Below, in pieces: positions 1-6,048 of a DNA stretch of 6,048 nt (within the stretch, counting starts at the first letter, position 1; the number at the start of each line of letters is the position of its first letter). Location of the stretch: NCBI GenBank assembly GCA_017511325.1, contig JAFWKS010000237.1, positions 1 through 6,048 of the forward strand, in the 5' to 3' direction. The position numbers and the translations under genes are program-made. This DNA is from Erysipelotrichaceae bacterium (GTDB lineage Bacteria; Bacillota_I; Bacilli_A; Erysipelotrichales; Erysipelotrichaceae). The notes under the pieces are model-generated. The model had not been told where the DNA came from, did not search any database, and saw only the letters and a list, made by a program, of their open reading frames with translations.

Positions 1-1
1 G

Positions 2-24
2 AAAAACTCGCTTAGCGAGTTTTT
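2..24. terminator. Bidirectional intrinsic terminator
   Basis: A perfect 10-bp inverted repeat (2-11 with 15-24) encloses a 3-nt loop. Its core is five G/C-rich pairs (CTCGC/GCGAG) flanked by an A5 run on one side and a T5 run on the other. Read on either strand it gives a hairpin followed by a U tract, so it could end transcription both ways. On the minus strand it lies directly at the end of the TraB-family gene, whose TAA stop (25-23) overlaps the stem base. Whether it also serves a rightward gene to the left cannot be seen. Confidence 0.85.
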
Positions 25-1186
25 AAAGTGATTCAATAAATTTTCTGACGATATCGATCCCGGAAATGAATGTTCCGATCGAGGAGAACAGATTGGCGAA
101 CACGACCACCAGCAATGTTCTGGTTATGCCGTTTTTCCAGAAACCTTTGATGTCTGAAGTGTCTTCAGCCAGATCTTCGAAGTCCTTTACTTTAGGTTTG
201 CGCAGATGCGCTTCCACAAGACCTGCAAACCATCCTGATGCAAGCAACGGATTCAGGGAAGTGATCGGAGCCATGATCAGAGCGGTCAGAATTGAAAGCG
301 GATGGCCGAAAGCCAGTGCGACGCCCAGCGCCGACATTCCGCCGTTCCAAATGATCCATGATCTGATCTGGGAGAGACCGACATCCCTGTTCCTGAAGAT
401 CGTCAGGCCTATGAGCAGGATGATGATGACCGGTATGGCATATTTGATGTAGGTCCCAAGACCTTTTTTCTTGTTTACCTTGTTCAGTTCTTCGAGATCT
501 ATCTTGCTGTTCAGATATTTCTCGATCCCTAAAGAATGGGCAGCACCGATGATCGCTACGATCTTTTTCCCGGGAGCTGTTCTGATCTTTTCACACAGAT
601 ACTGATCTCTTTCATCTACCAGCACTCTTTTGATCGTCGGGAACTGATCAGATATCTCGCTAAGAGCTGCCTGCAGAGCATCCGCTTCCTTGAGCTTGGC
701 GAGATCTTCTTCGGTGATCTCTTCATTGGAGAAGATCGATTCGATGATCGCACTAAGCATCTTTATTTTTTCCTTGCCGTCGAGTTCGTTCCAGATCCTT
801 GAGAAAGTCGTCTTGATCGGACGGTCGGCCAGCACCAGCGGGATCTTCCTTTCATCCGAGAGCCTGATGCCCTCCATCATCTCCCCGCCGCTGTTGCTTC
901 CTAAAGATTTGGCCATCCTTTTCTGGAAGGAAGCCAGGATCGTATTGACCAGCAGCATGCCGACCTGTTTCTTCTTGATGACATCGATGATGTCAGTTTC
1001 CCGCCATTTGTCGGGATTGCGCAAGCGATCGTATCTTTGCTCATCAAGCTCGATACAGATCGCATCAGGGTTTATTTCATCAACACATCTTGTAACGTCG
1101 GCTACGGAATCCTTGGATACGTGTGCCGTCTTTACAAGATAGAGTTCCTTATCCTGATAATTCAGTTTAATAACATTTTCCAGCAT
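23..1186 (-). CDS. TraB/PrgY-family integral membrane protein (TIKI-like fold)
   Basis: This 387-residue protein matches the TraB/PrgY family (COG1916, pheromone shutdown type), named after enterococcal proteins that reduce pheromone activity. The family is related to TIKI and erythromycin-esterase-like folds and is thought to be a metallohydrolase, but most bacterial members have no proven substrate. An N-terminal soluble domain (about 1-240) carries the first motif as KTAH (19-22), an ELDxxR segment (E46, D48, R51), an ADRP segment near 120-123 and the second motif GAAH (214-217). A hydrophobic C-terminal half has segments near 247-264, 281-305, 307-326 and 355-378, including the family-typical LNPLLASGWFAGLVEA region (311-326). 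The usual GTxH glycine is lysine here. The ATG at 1186 has no Shine-Dalgarno, but a TATAAT box ends 6 nt upstream, so translation is probably leaderless. The gene is monocistronic as far as visible and ends in a terminator. Family assignment is firm; function is not. Confidence 0.9.
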   Translation of the reverse strand: MLENVIKLNYQDKELYLVKTAHVSKDSVADVTRCVDEINPDAICIELDEQRYDRLRNPDKWRETDIIDVIKKKQVGMLLVNTILASFQKRMAKSLGSNSGGEMMEGIRLSDERKIPLVLADRPIKTTFSRIWNELDGKEKIKMLSAIIESIFSNEEITEEDLAKLKEADALQAALSEISDQFPTIKRVLVDERDQYLCEKIRTAPGKKIVAIIGAAHSLGIEKYLNSKIDLEELNKVNKKKGLGTYIKYAIPVIIILLIGLTIFRNRDVGLSQIRSWIIWNGGMSALGVALAFGHPLSILTALIMAPITSLNPLLASGWFAGLVEAHLRKPKVKDFEDLAEDTSDIKGFWKNGITRTLLVVVFANLFSSIGTFISGIDIVRKFIESL

Positions 1187-1192
1187 AAAAAC

Positions 1193-1221
1193 ATTATACC
1201 AAGTCCCTAATGTATAATAAA
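1193..1221 (-). promoter_or_regulatory. Leftward extended -10 promoter, leaderless, for the TraB-family gene
   Basis: On the minus strand the sequence TGGTATAAT (1201-1193) is a perfect extended -10 element. A weak -35 candidate, TTTATT (1221-1216), sits 17 nt upstream. The -10 ends 6 nt before the ATG at 1186, which puts the expected start of transcription at or next to the A of the start codon. No Shine-Dalgarno lies within a usable distance (the nearest purine run is about 17 nt away), so a leaderless mRNA is predicted. The -35 candidate overlaps the rightward -10. Confidence 0.7.
1211..1218 (+). promoter_or_regulatory. Rightward -10 promoter, leaderless, for the HD-uvrA-hprK operon
   Basis: A perfect TATAAT (1213-1218), preceded directly by TG, ends 6 nt before the ATG at 1225. 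This puts the likely transcription start on the start codon. No good -35 is seen: the 17-nt-spaced position (1190-1195, AACATT) is poor and overlaps the opposing -10. There is no Shine-Dalgarno in front of 1225 or of the alternative ATG at 1210. The -10 lies inside the would-be coding sequence if 1210 were the start, which favours 1225. This would be the main promoter of the four-gene chain. Confidence 0.6.
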
Positions 1222-1224
1222 AGA

Positions 1225-1692
1225 ATGAAGTTGACTAAACAGGAGATCGAAGAGGTCAATTCCTATCTCGAAGAATATCTGAAACACCCGGAAGTAAAGA
1301 AAATGGCTGAATTTGTCGCTCATGGCAATCAGAGCGTTTTAAAGCACTGTTTCGATGTGACGACTGTCGCGTATTTCATAAACAAGAAGCTTCATCTCAA
1401 TGCGGATCTCAAGACGCTGCTGGTAGGGGGATTGCTTCATGATTTCTATCTCTATGACTGGCATGGCCGTCCTTTGAGTTTCGATATTTTCAAGATGCAC
1501 GGCTTTACTCATCCCAAGCAGGCAAGCGACAATGCCGCCAAATACTTCAGCATCGATGAAAAGATAAAAAAGGTCATAGAATCGCACATGTGGCCTTTGA
1601 CCCTTAGATCATTTCCTTCCAGCAGGGAGGCGATGATCATCTGCATGGCAGACAAATACTGTGCTTTGAAGGAGACTTTCAACAGATGGTGA
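1225..1692 (+). CDS. HD-domain phosphohydrolase
   Basis: This predicted 155-residue cytosolic protein belongs to the HD superfamily of metal-dependent phosphohydrolases. Using the ATG at 1225, the metal-site residues fall at H41 (KHCFDV), H72-D73 (LLHDFYLYDW), H96 (after a further H92), H121 (ESHMWPL) and D143 (MADKYCALKE). This is a complete set in the order expected for a catalytically competent HD protein. The phrases LLHDFYLYDWH and SHMWPLT are typical of small HD proteins found in Firmicutes, often annotated only as HD domain-containing. The substrate is unknown; a nucleotide or phospholipid-type monoester cannot be told apart here. An in-frame ATG at 1210 would add MYNKR, but the TATAAT box lies within it. 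The gene ends in TGA, overlapping the next gene's start by 7 nt, so coupled expression with the membrane protein is likely. Confidence 0.88.
   Translation: MKLTKQEIEEVNSYLEEYLKHPEVKKMAEFVAHGNQSVLKHCFDVTTVAYFINKKLHLNADLKTLLVGGLLHDFYLYDWHGRPLSFDIFKMHGFTHPKQASDNAAKYFSIDEKIKKVIESHMWPLTLRSFPSSREAMIICMADKYCALKETFNRW
1669..1674 (+). promoter_or_regulatory. Ribosome binding site of the CmpB-type gene
   Basis: AAGGAG lies inside the end of the HD gene, 11 nt upstream of the ATG at 1686. It supports that start and shows that this gene is translated from its own Shine-Dalgarno within the shared message, in contrast to the SD-less first gene. Confidence 0.55.
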
Positions 1693-2480
1693 ACCTTTAT
1701 ATCGTGTATTTTTTCGTGACTTCCTTTATGGGCTATATCTATGAATGTCTGGCCATGGTCCTGTGGACCGGCAAATGGGACAACCGCGGTTTCCTTTACG
1801 GTCCGATCATTCCGATCTACGGTTCAGGTGCTTTAGCCGGAACGCTTCTTTTTACTTACGGATACAGAAACTATACGCCGCTCAGTGTTTTTGTGATCGC
1901 CGTGCTTGCTTCGGCTATCCTGGAATACTTCGTGCACTGGGCTTTGGAGAAGATGTTCCATGCCTACTGGTGGGATTATTCGATGGTTCCTTTGAACATC
2001 AACGGCCGGATCAGCCTGCTTACCTCATTGGGCTTTGGTGTGGCAGGACTTGTGGTCGTCTATCTGATCAATCCGCCGTTCATAGGCTTTCTTCAAAGCA
2101 TCCCGCCATTGGCTCTTCAGATCATGGCTCTCATATTTATTGCCCTGTTTTCGGCTGATCTTACCCTGACGATCTGTGTGCTTTCTTCCTTCATTGACAG
2201 AGTCAAGAATCTCGATGACACGATCAATCAGACTATGGAAGGCTTCGTTTCCACCCATATGAAGGATTCACTGAGGCTCAATGACAAGTTCTTTGGCACC
2301 ATCGACAGGATCGATGATGTCAGAAGAAGGATAATTAATGATAGAATAAATAAAGCCGACAGAAATGAGACGGCTTTCTATAAGCGTTTCTTCTACAGGA
2401 TCCGCGGTTTCAGAGGTGAAAACGTCGAATTGCTCAACAGGGTCCTTAGAAGGATCAAGGATGAAGACAAGGATGAATGA
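1686..2480 (+). CDS. CmpB-type multi-pass membrane protein (PF06541, putative ABC transporter permease)
   Basis: This 264-residue integral membrane protein fits the PF06541 family, usually named putative ABC transporter permease although no cognate ATPase is adjacent. Family hallmarks are NRGFLYGPI (33-41), a membrane-embedded E80, E88-K89, WWDYS (95-99) and NINGRI (104-109). Likely membrane segments are 4-26, 44-60, 66-87, 110-128 and 143-168. They are followed by a charged, soluble tail of about 95 residues (170-264), rich in Arg, Lys and Asp and probably helical and cytoplasmic. The ATG at 1686 overlaps the end of the HD gene (ATGGTGA) and is served by AAGGAG at 1669. The gene ends in TGA, overlapping uvrA by 8 nt. 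The pairing with a small HD hydrolase suggests a joint role, perhaps in envelope or lipid-phosphate metabolism, but that is inference; the transporter name itself is not supported by anything in this window. Confidence 0.85.
   Translation: MVNLYIVYFFVTSFMGYIYECLAMVLWTGKWDNRGFLYGPIIPIYGSGALAGTLLFTYGYRNYTPLSVFVIAVLASAILEYFVHWALEKMFHAYWWDYSMVPLNINGRISLLTSLGFGVAGLVVVYLINPPFIGFLQSIPPLALQIMALIFIALFSADLTLTICVLSSFIDRVKNLDDTINQTMEGFVSTHMKDSLRLNDKFFGTIDRIDDVRRRIINDRINKADRNETAFYKRFFYRIRGFRGENVELLNRVLRRIKDEDKDE
2339..2377 (+). promoter_or_regulatory. Possible internal promoter and hairpin upstream of uvrA
   Basis: Inside the CmpB-type gene lies a strongly AT-rich patch (2331-2354, 22 of 24 A/T). It contains TGATAGAAT (2339-2347), a 5/6 extended -10 match with no evident -35. 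It is followed by a 7-bp perfect inverted repeat, AAAGCCG (2352-2358) and CGGCTTT (2371-2377), with a 12-nt loop. A transcript from this -10 would begin near 2354 with that hairpin at its 5' end, about 120 nt ahead of uvrA. The repeat lacks a U tract, so termination is unlikely. Chance within coding sequence remains possible. Confidence 0.25.
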
Positions 2481-5304
2481 CAAGATAATAATAAGAGGAG
2501 CCAGAGTCAACAATCTCAAAAACATCGATCTGGATCTTCCTCGCAACAAATTGATCGTAATGACGGGCCTTTCCGGTTCAGGAAAGACTTCTTTGGCATT
2601 TGATACCATCTATGCTGAAGGCCAGCGAAGATATGTGGAATCATTATCGAGCTACGCCAGGCAGTTTCTGGGTGGCGTGGAGAAACCGGATGTCGATCTG
2701 ATCGAAGGCCTTTCACCGGCGATCGCGATCGATCAGAAGACCACTTCCAACAACCCGCGTTCAACAGTAGCTACGATCACGGAGATATATGACTACTTGA
2801 GACTGCTGTACGCCCGCTGTGGTATCGCCTACTGTCCGAATCACAATGAACCGATCGAAGCCATGACGATCCCGACGATGGTCAGAAACATCATGAGTTT
2901 TGAAAATGGCGAGAGGATGGAGATCCTGGCCAATGTGGTGACCAATAAGAAGGGCACTTTCAAGGATTATTTCGACAAACTGAAGAAAGACGGCTTTTTA
3001 AGAGTCTATGTCGATGATGAGCTCTACGATATCGAGGAAGTACCTGAACTCGACAAAAACAAGCGTCACAATATCGAAGTCGTGGTCGACAGGATCGTCA
3101 AGAAGGAAGGCATCGAGACCAGACTCAACGATTCTCTGGAAATAGCGCTCAATCTTGCGGATGGCACATGCATCATCAAACACGGAGACAAGAAAGATCT
3201 GTTTTCTTCTCATCAGGCCTGTCCGAAGTGCGGCTTTACTGTTCCGACTCTGGAACCGCGTCTTTTCTCGTTCAACTCGCCTTTAGGCGCTTGCGATGAA
3301 TGCAAGGGTTTGGGCGTGACGATGTCAGTGGATATCGATTACCTGATACCGGACAGGAATCTTTCGATCGCTGAAGGCGGCATCAGATACTACAAGAACA
3401 TCTACGGTACAAACAACCTGGAGTGGCAGAACTTCTCCAAACTTCTGCAGCATTACAAGATCTCGGAGACCAAGCCGCTAAAGAAGATGAGTAAAAAAGA
3501 GATGGACATCATCCTCTACGGTTCGGATGAGGAGATAAGATATACCGTCACATCCAGCGGCGGCACGACCTACAACAAGACCGGTTACATCGAAGGCGTC
3601 AAGACCCTGATCGAAAGAAGATTTGAAGAGACCCAGTCCAAGTTCGGCAAGGAATACTACGGTTCTTTCATGGTGGAATCACAATGCAAGAAGTGTCATG
3701 GGGCAAGGCTCAATGAAAAAGTCCTTTCAGTAAAAGTGGGTGGTCTCAATATCGATGAGTTCACCAGGATGTCGATAATCGAAGCCAATGATTTCATAAA
3801 GGATCTAAGATTCGATCCGATGAGGGCAGAGATCTCCAGGACGCTGCTCAATGAACTCAGTGCCCGTTTAAGATTCTTGAAGGATGTCGGACTTGATTAT
3901 CTTACTTTAAACAGGGTCGCGGGATCCCTTTCCGGCGGCGAAGCGCAGCGTATCAGACTGGCGACCCAGATCGGTTCCGCTTTGACCGGCGTGCTTTATG
4001 TACTGGATGAACCTTCGATCGGCCTTCATCAGAAAGATAATGCCAAACTGATCGAGACTTTGAAGAAAATGAGAGATCTCGATAATACTGTCATCGTTGT
4101 CGAACATGACGGCGAGACGATGCTGGAATCGGATTTTATCGTTGATATCGGACCGGGAGCCGGCAAGGATGGCGGTGAAGTCGTCTTTGCGGGTACTCCT
4201 GAAGAGATCCTTAAAGATGAAAAGTCCATTACCGGCCAATACCTCTCTTTCAGAAAGAGGATCGATATTCCGGAAAAAAGAAGGAAAGGCAACGGCAAGT
4301 CCCTGAAGATCATCGGTGCCCAGGAAAACAACCTTAAAAACATCGATGTAGAGATACCTTTAGGGAAATTTGTCTGTGTGACTGGTGTATCTGGTTCAGG
4401 CAAATCCTCACTGATCATCGAAACGATGACCAAGGCGATCATGAAATCGCTTGACAGAGTAAGAATCAAACCGGGCAAGGCTAAAGAGATCAAGGGTTTA
4501 AACAATATCGACAAGATCGTCTATATCACCCAGGACCCGATCGGCAGGACACCGCGTTCCAATCCGGCGACCTATACCGGTGTTTTCGATGACATCAGAG
4601 ATCTGTATGCGATGACTCCGGATTCCAAGGAGCGTGGCTACACCAAGTCCCGCTATTCTTTCAATGTACCGGGAGGACGCTGTGAAGCGTGCTATGGTGA
4701 CGGTGTAAAGAGAATCTCGATGCTGTTTATTCCGGACGTCTTCGTCGAGTGCGAAGAATGTCATGGCAAACGCTACAACTCCGAGACCCTGCAGGTCAAA
4801 TACAAAGGCAAGAATATCTATGATGTATTGAAGATGCCGGTCAAGGAAGCACTGGATTTCTTCAAGAATCACAAGCGCATCAAGGATAAACTGCAGATCA
4901 TGTACGATGTGGGGCTGGGTTATATCGAATTAGGTCAGTCAGCCACGACTTTATCCGGCGGTGAAGCACAGCGTGTCAAGCTGGCTTCCGAACTGCAGAA
5001 GAAGCCTACCGGCAAGACGATGTTCGTGCTGGATGAACCGACGACCGGTCTGCATATGGACGATGTCTTAAAACTGATCAGGATCATCGAAAGGATCGTG
5101 GACAACGGTGATTCAGTCATTGTCATCGAGCATAATCTTGATGTGATCAAGTGTGCAGACTATATAATTGATCTGGGACCTGACGGCGGAGACAACGGCG
5201 GACAGATCGTTGCGCAAGGTACGCCGGAAGAAGTCGCTGAAGTTGAAGGTTCATATACAGGTCAGTATCTGAAGAAAGTATTGGGTATAAATTATGGCAA
5301 ATGA
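2473..5304 (+). CDS. uvrA: Excinuclease ABC subunit A
   Basis: UvrA is the damage-sensing ATPase of nucleotide excision repair; as a dimer it scans DNA with UvrB and hands over the lesion. The predicted protein has 943 residues, the usual size. Visible elements in order are Walker A GLSGSGKT (32-39), a C121/H124 pair with C405/C408 (first zinc module), C250/C253 and C274/C277 (insertion-domain zinc), ABC signature LSGGEAQR (486-493), Walker B D512-E513, a second Walker A GVSGSGKS (638-645), C737/C740 and C760/C763 (C-terminal zinc finger), a second signature (827-834) and D854-E855. Both ATP sites look intact. The start at 2473 gives [11 protein letters not shown], matching known UvrA N-termini. 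The ATG at 2461 is an alternative with AGGA 6 nt upstream, while AAGGA lies 11 nt before 2473. In-frame sequence further upstream to 2365 is CmpB gene overlap. uvrB is not adjacent and no SOS box is seen. Confidence 0.97.
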   Translation: MNDKIIIRGARVNNLKNIDLDLPRNKLIVMTGLSGSGKTSLAFDTIYAEGQRRYVESLSSYARQFLGGVEKPDVDLIEGLSPAIAIDQKTTSNNPRSTVATITEIYDYLRLLYARCGIAYCPNHNEPIEAMTIPTMVRNIMSFENGERMEILANVVTNKKGTFKDYFDKLKKDGFLRVYVDDELYDIEEVPELDKNKRHNIEVVVDRIVKKEGIETRLNDSLEIALNLADGTCIIKHGDKKDLFSSHQACPKCGFTVPTLEPRLFSFNSPLGACDECKGLGVTMSVDIDYLIPDRNLSIAEGGIRYYKNIYGTNNLEWQNFSKLLQHYKISETKPLKKMSKKEMDIILYGSDEEIRYTVTSSGGTTYNKTGYIEGVKTLIERRFEETQSKFGKEYYGSFMVESQCKKCHGARLNEKVLSVKVGGLNIDEFTRMSIIEANDFIKDLRFDPMRAEISRTLLNELSARLRFLKDVGLDYLTLNRVAGSLSGGEAQRIRLATQIGSALTGVLYVLDEPSIGLHQKDNAKLIETLKKMRDLDNTVIVVEHDGETMLESDFIVDIGPGAGKDGGEVVFAGTPEEILKDEKSITGQYLSFRKRIDIPEKRRKGNGKSLKIIGAQENNLKNIDVEIPLGKFVCVTGVSGSGKSSLIIETMTKAIMKSLDRVRIKPGKAKEIKGLNNIDKIVYITQDPIGRTPRSNPATYTGVFDDIRDLYAMTPDSKERGYTKSRYSFNVPGGRCEACYGDGVKRISMLFIPDVFVECEECHGKRYNSETLQVKYKGKNIYDVLKMPVKEALDFFKNHKRIKDKLQIMYDVGLGYIELGQSATTLSGGEAQRVKLASELQKKPTGKTMFVLDEPTTGLHMDDVLKLIRIIERIVDNGDSVIVIEHNLDVIKCADYIIDLGPDGGDNGGQIVAQGTPEEVAEVEGSYTGQYLKKVLGINYGK

Positions 5305-6048
5305 GGAACTAAATAAACGAGTCTATGTAAGGCAGATCAAGGAAGAATTCAATCTGCAGCAGATCGTCGGTTCGGACAATTCTTTGAACCGCTGGGTCAT
5401 TGCTCCGGATATCAACAGACCGGGTCTTGAACTTTCCGGTTATCTTGACTCAAATGATCTGAAAAGAGTAGTTGTCCTTGGCACCAAGGAATATGAATAC
5501 ATGTCAAAGCTCGATCCGCAGACGCAGCGTGAGCGTTTTGAGATCATCACCGACTCCTATACGCCATGCATCATCATGTCAGAGAACTTTAATGAACTTG
5601 AAACACTTAATTCGCTCTGTTACGAAAAGGATTTCCCTTTATTCAAATATGAAGGCAAGACCTATCAGCTGATAGTCGATCTGGTTTCTTTCCTTTCGGA
5701 AAAGCTGGGACCGACCGACAACATCTACGGCGTCATGATGAACATCTATGGCCGTGGTATAATGATCACCGGCAAGTCCGGCATCGGTAAATCCGAACTG
5801 GCGCTGGATCTGATCAACAGGGGACACATGCTGGTGGCGGACGACAGGATCGATGTGACAAGAGTCCACAACTCGATCAACTGTACAGCTCCAGGTCTAT
5901 TGAAGAGGATGCTGGAGATCAGAGGTATCGGCATCGTGGATGTCACCAGGATGTTTGGTGCCAACGCCTATCTGAACAAGTGCCCGCTTGATTTTGTCAT
6001 CAAGCTGGTCAAATATGATGAAAGCATCGATACCGACAGACTTAATCC
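5294..6048 (+). CDS. hprK: HPr kinase/phosphorylase, 3' end outside window
   Basis: HprK phosphorylates Ser46 of the phosphocarrier HPr with ATP or pyrophosphate and also removes that phosphate, which sets carbon catabolite repression in Firmicutes. The first 251 codons of an expected 310 or so are present. The N-terminal domain (about 1-130) contains PGLELSGY and RVVVLGTKE. The kinase domain has Walker A GKSGIGKS (160-167), D183-D184 in VADDRID, and the family signature MLEIRGIGIVDV (206-217) with E208. The position 15 residues before the Walker A glycine, normally the conserved His of SVHGVLVD, is Y145, and the following Asp is N150. The ATG at 5294 overlaps the end of uvrA by 11 nt and has only a weak purine stretch about 14 nt upstream (5271-5279), so translation probably depends on uvrA. 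In related bacteria lgt often follows hprK; it would lie beyond the edge here. Confidence 0.95.
   Translation, partial: MANEELNKRVYVRQIKEEFNLQQIVGSDNSLNRWVIAPDINRPGLELSGYLDSNDLKRVVVLGTKEYEYMSKLDPQTQRERFEIITDSYTPCIIMSENFNELETLNSLCYEKDFPLFKYEGKTYQLIVDLVSFLSEKLGPTDNIYGVMMNIYGRGIMITGKSGIGKSELALDLINRGHMLVADDRIDVTRVHNSINCTAPGLLKRMLEIRGIGIVDVTRMFGANAYLNKCPLDFVIKLVKYDESIDTDRLN

Noticed and set aside
66..1142. Rightward open frames at 66-452, 536-802 and 690-1142 opposite the TraB-family gene
   Set aside because: They are antisense shadows of a well-supported family protein; no ribosome binding sites or recognisable domains were seen.
1210..1224. Start of the HD protein at 1210
   Set aside because: It lacks a Shine-Dalgarno, adds only five residues and would contain the TATAAT box; 1225 matches a leaderless start.
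1683..1692. UGA recoded as tryptophan (Mollicutes-like code)
   Set aside because: UGA ends three genes exactly at overlaps with the next start, and tryptophans are encoded by TGG, including the codon just before this stop.
1745..2158. 137-codon open frame inside the CmpB-type gene
   Set aside because: Different frame of a gene with clear family motifs; composition looks like a shadow.
2352..2377. Intrinsic terminator inside the CmpB-type gene
   Set aside because: The stem is perfect but the loop is 12 nt and only TTTCTA follows, so there is no adequate U tract.
2365..2472. N-terminal extension of uvrA from the ATG at 2365
   Set aside because: The extra 36 residues are the CmpB-type coding sequence in another frame and resemble no UvrA N-terminus; 2473 (or 2461) fits the family.
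4029..4872. Leftward open frames at 4029-4514 and 4498-4872 across uvrA
   Set aside because: Antisense to highly conserved UvrA ATPase and zinc-finger regions; no independent support.
1..6048. CRISPR array, tRNA or rRNA gene, insertion sequence, attachment site
   Set aside because: Coding sequence fills almost the whole window; no regular repeats, RNA gene folds, transposase motifs or flanking duplications were seen.

Overview
The window looks like chromosomal DNA from a Firmicutes-type bacterium, possibly of the Erysipelotrichia or a related lineage. The evidence is the gene content: a bifunctional-type HPr kinase/phosphorylase, a CmpB-type membrane protein of the PF06541 family and a Gram-positive style UvrA. 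GC content is moderate, roughly mid-40s percent by eye. The genetic code is standard: UGA ends three genes and tryptophans are TGG. The lineage is an inference; no rRNA or other marker is present. Nothing suggests a plasmid, phage or insertion sequence.

Layout. Positions 1-25 hold a compact, probably bidirectional terminator. A TraB/PrgY-family membrane protein is read leftwards from 1186 to 23. A 38-nt divergent gap (1187-1224) carries a perfect TATAAT box for each direction, each ending 6 nt before an ATG. This predicts two leaderless transcripts from mutually overlapping promoters. Rightwards runs a tight chain of four overlapping genes: an HD-domain phosphohydrolase (1225-1692), a CmpB-type multi-pass membrane protein (1686-2480), uvrA (2473-5304) and hprK (5294 to beyond the right edge). 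The overlaps are 7, 8 and 11 nt, so one operon with translational coupling is the simplest reading. There is no gene-free stretch longer than 300 bases.

How the genes may relate. UvrA (damage recognition in nucleotide excision repair) and HprK (control of carbon catabolite repression through HPr Ser46 phosphorylation) are housekeeping proteins. The HD hydrolase and the CmpB-type protein are an uncharacterised pair; their overlap suggests related work at the membrane, but no substrate can be read from the sequence. uvrB is not adjacent and no SOS box is visible near uvrA.

The points most worth checking are the symmetrical leaderless divergent promoter, a tyrosine in place of the conserved active-site histidine in HprK, the HD/CmpB pair as an unknown system, a degenerate GTxH motif in the TraB protein, and an AT-rich patch followed by an inverted repeat just upstream of uvrA. 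I found no clear-cut novel defence or mobile system.
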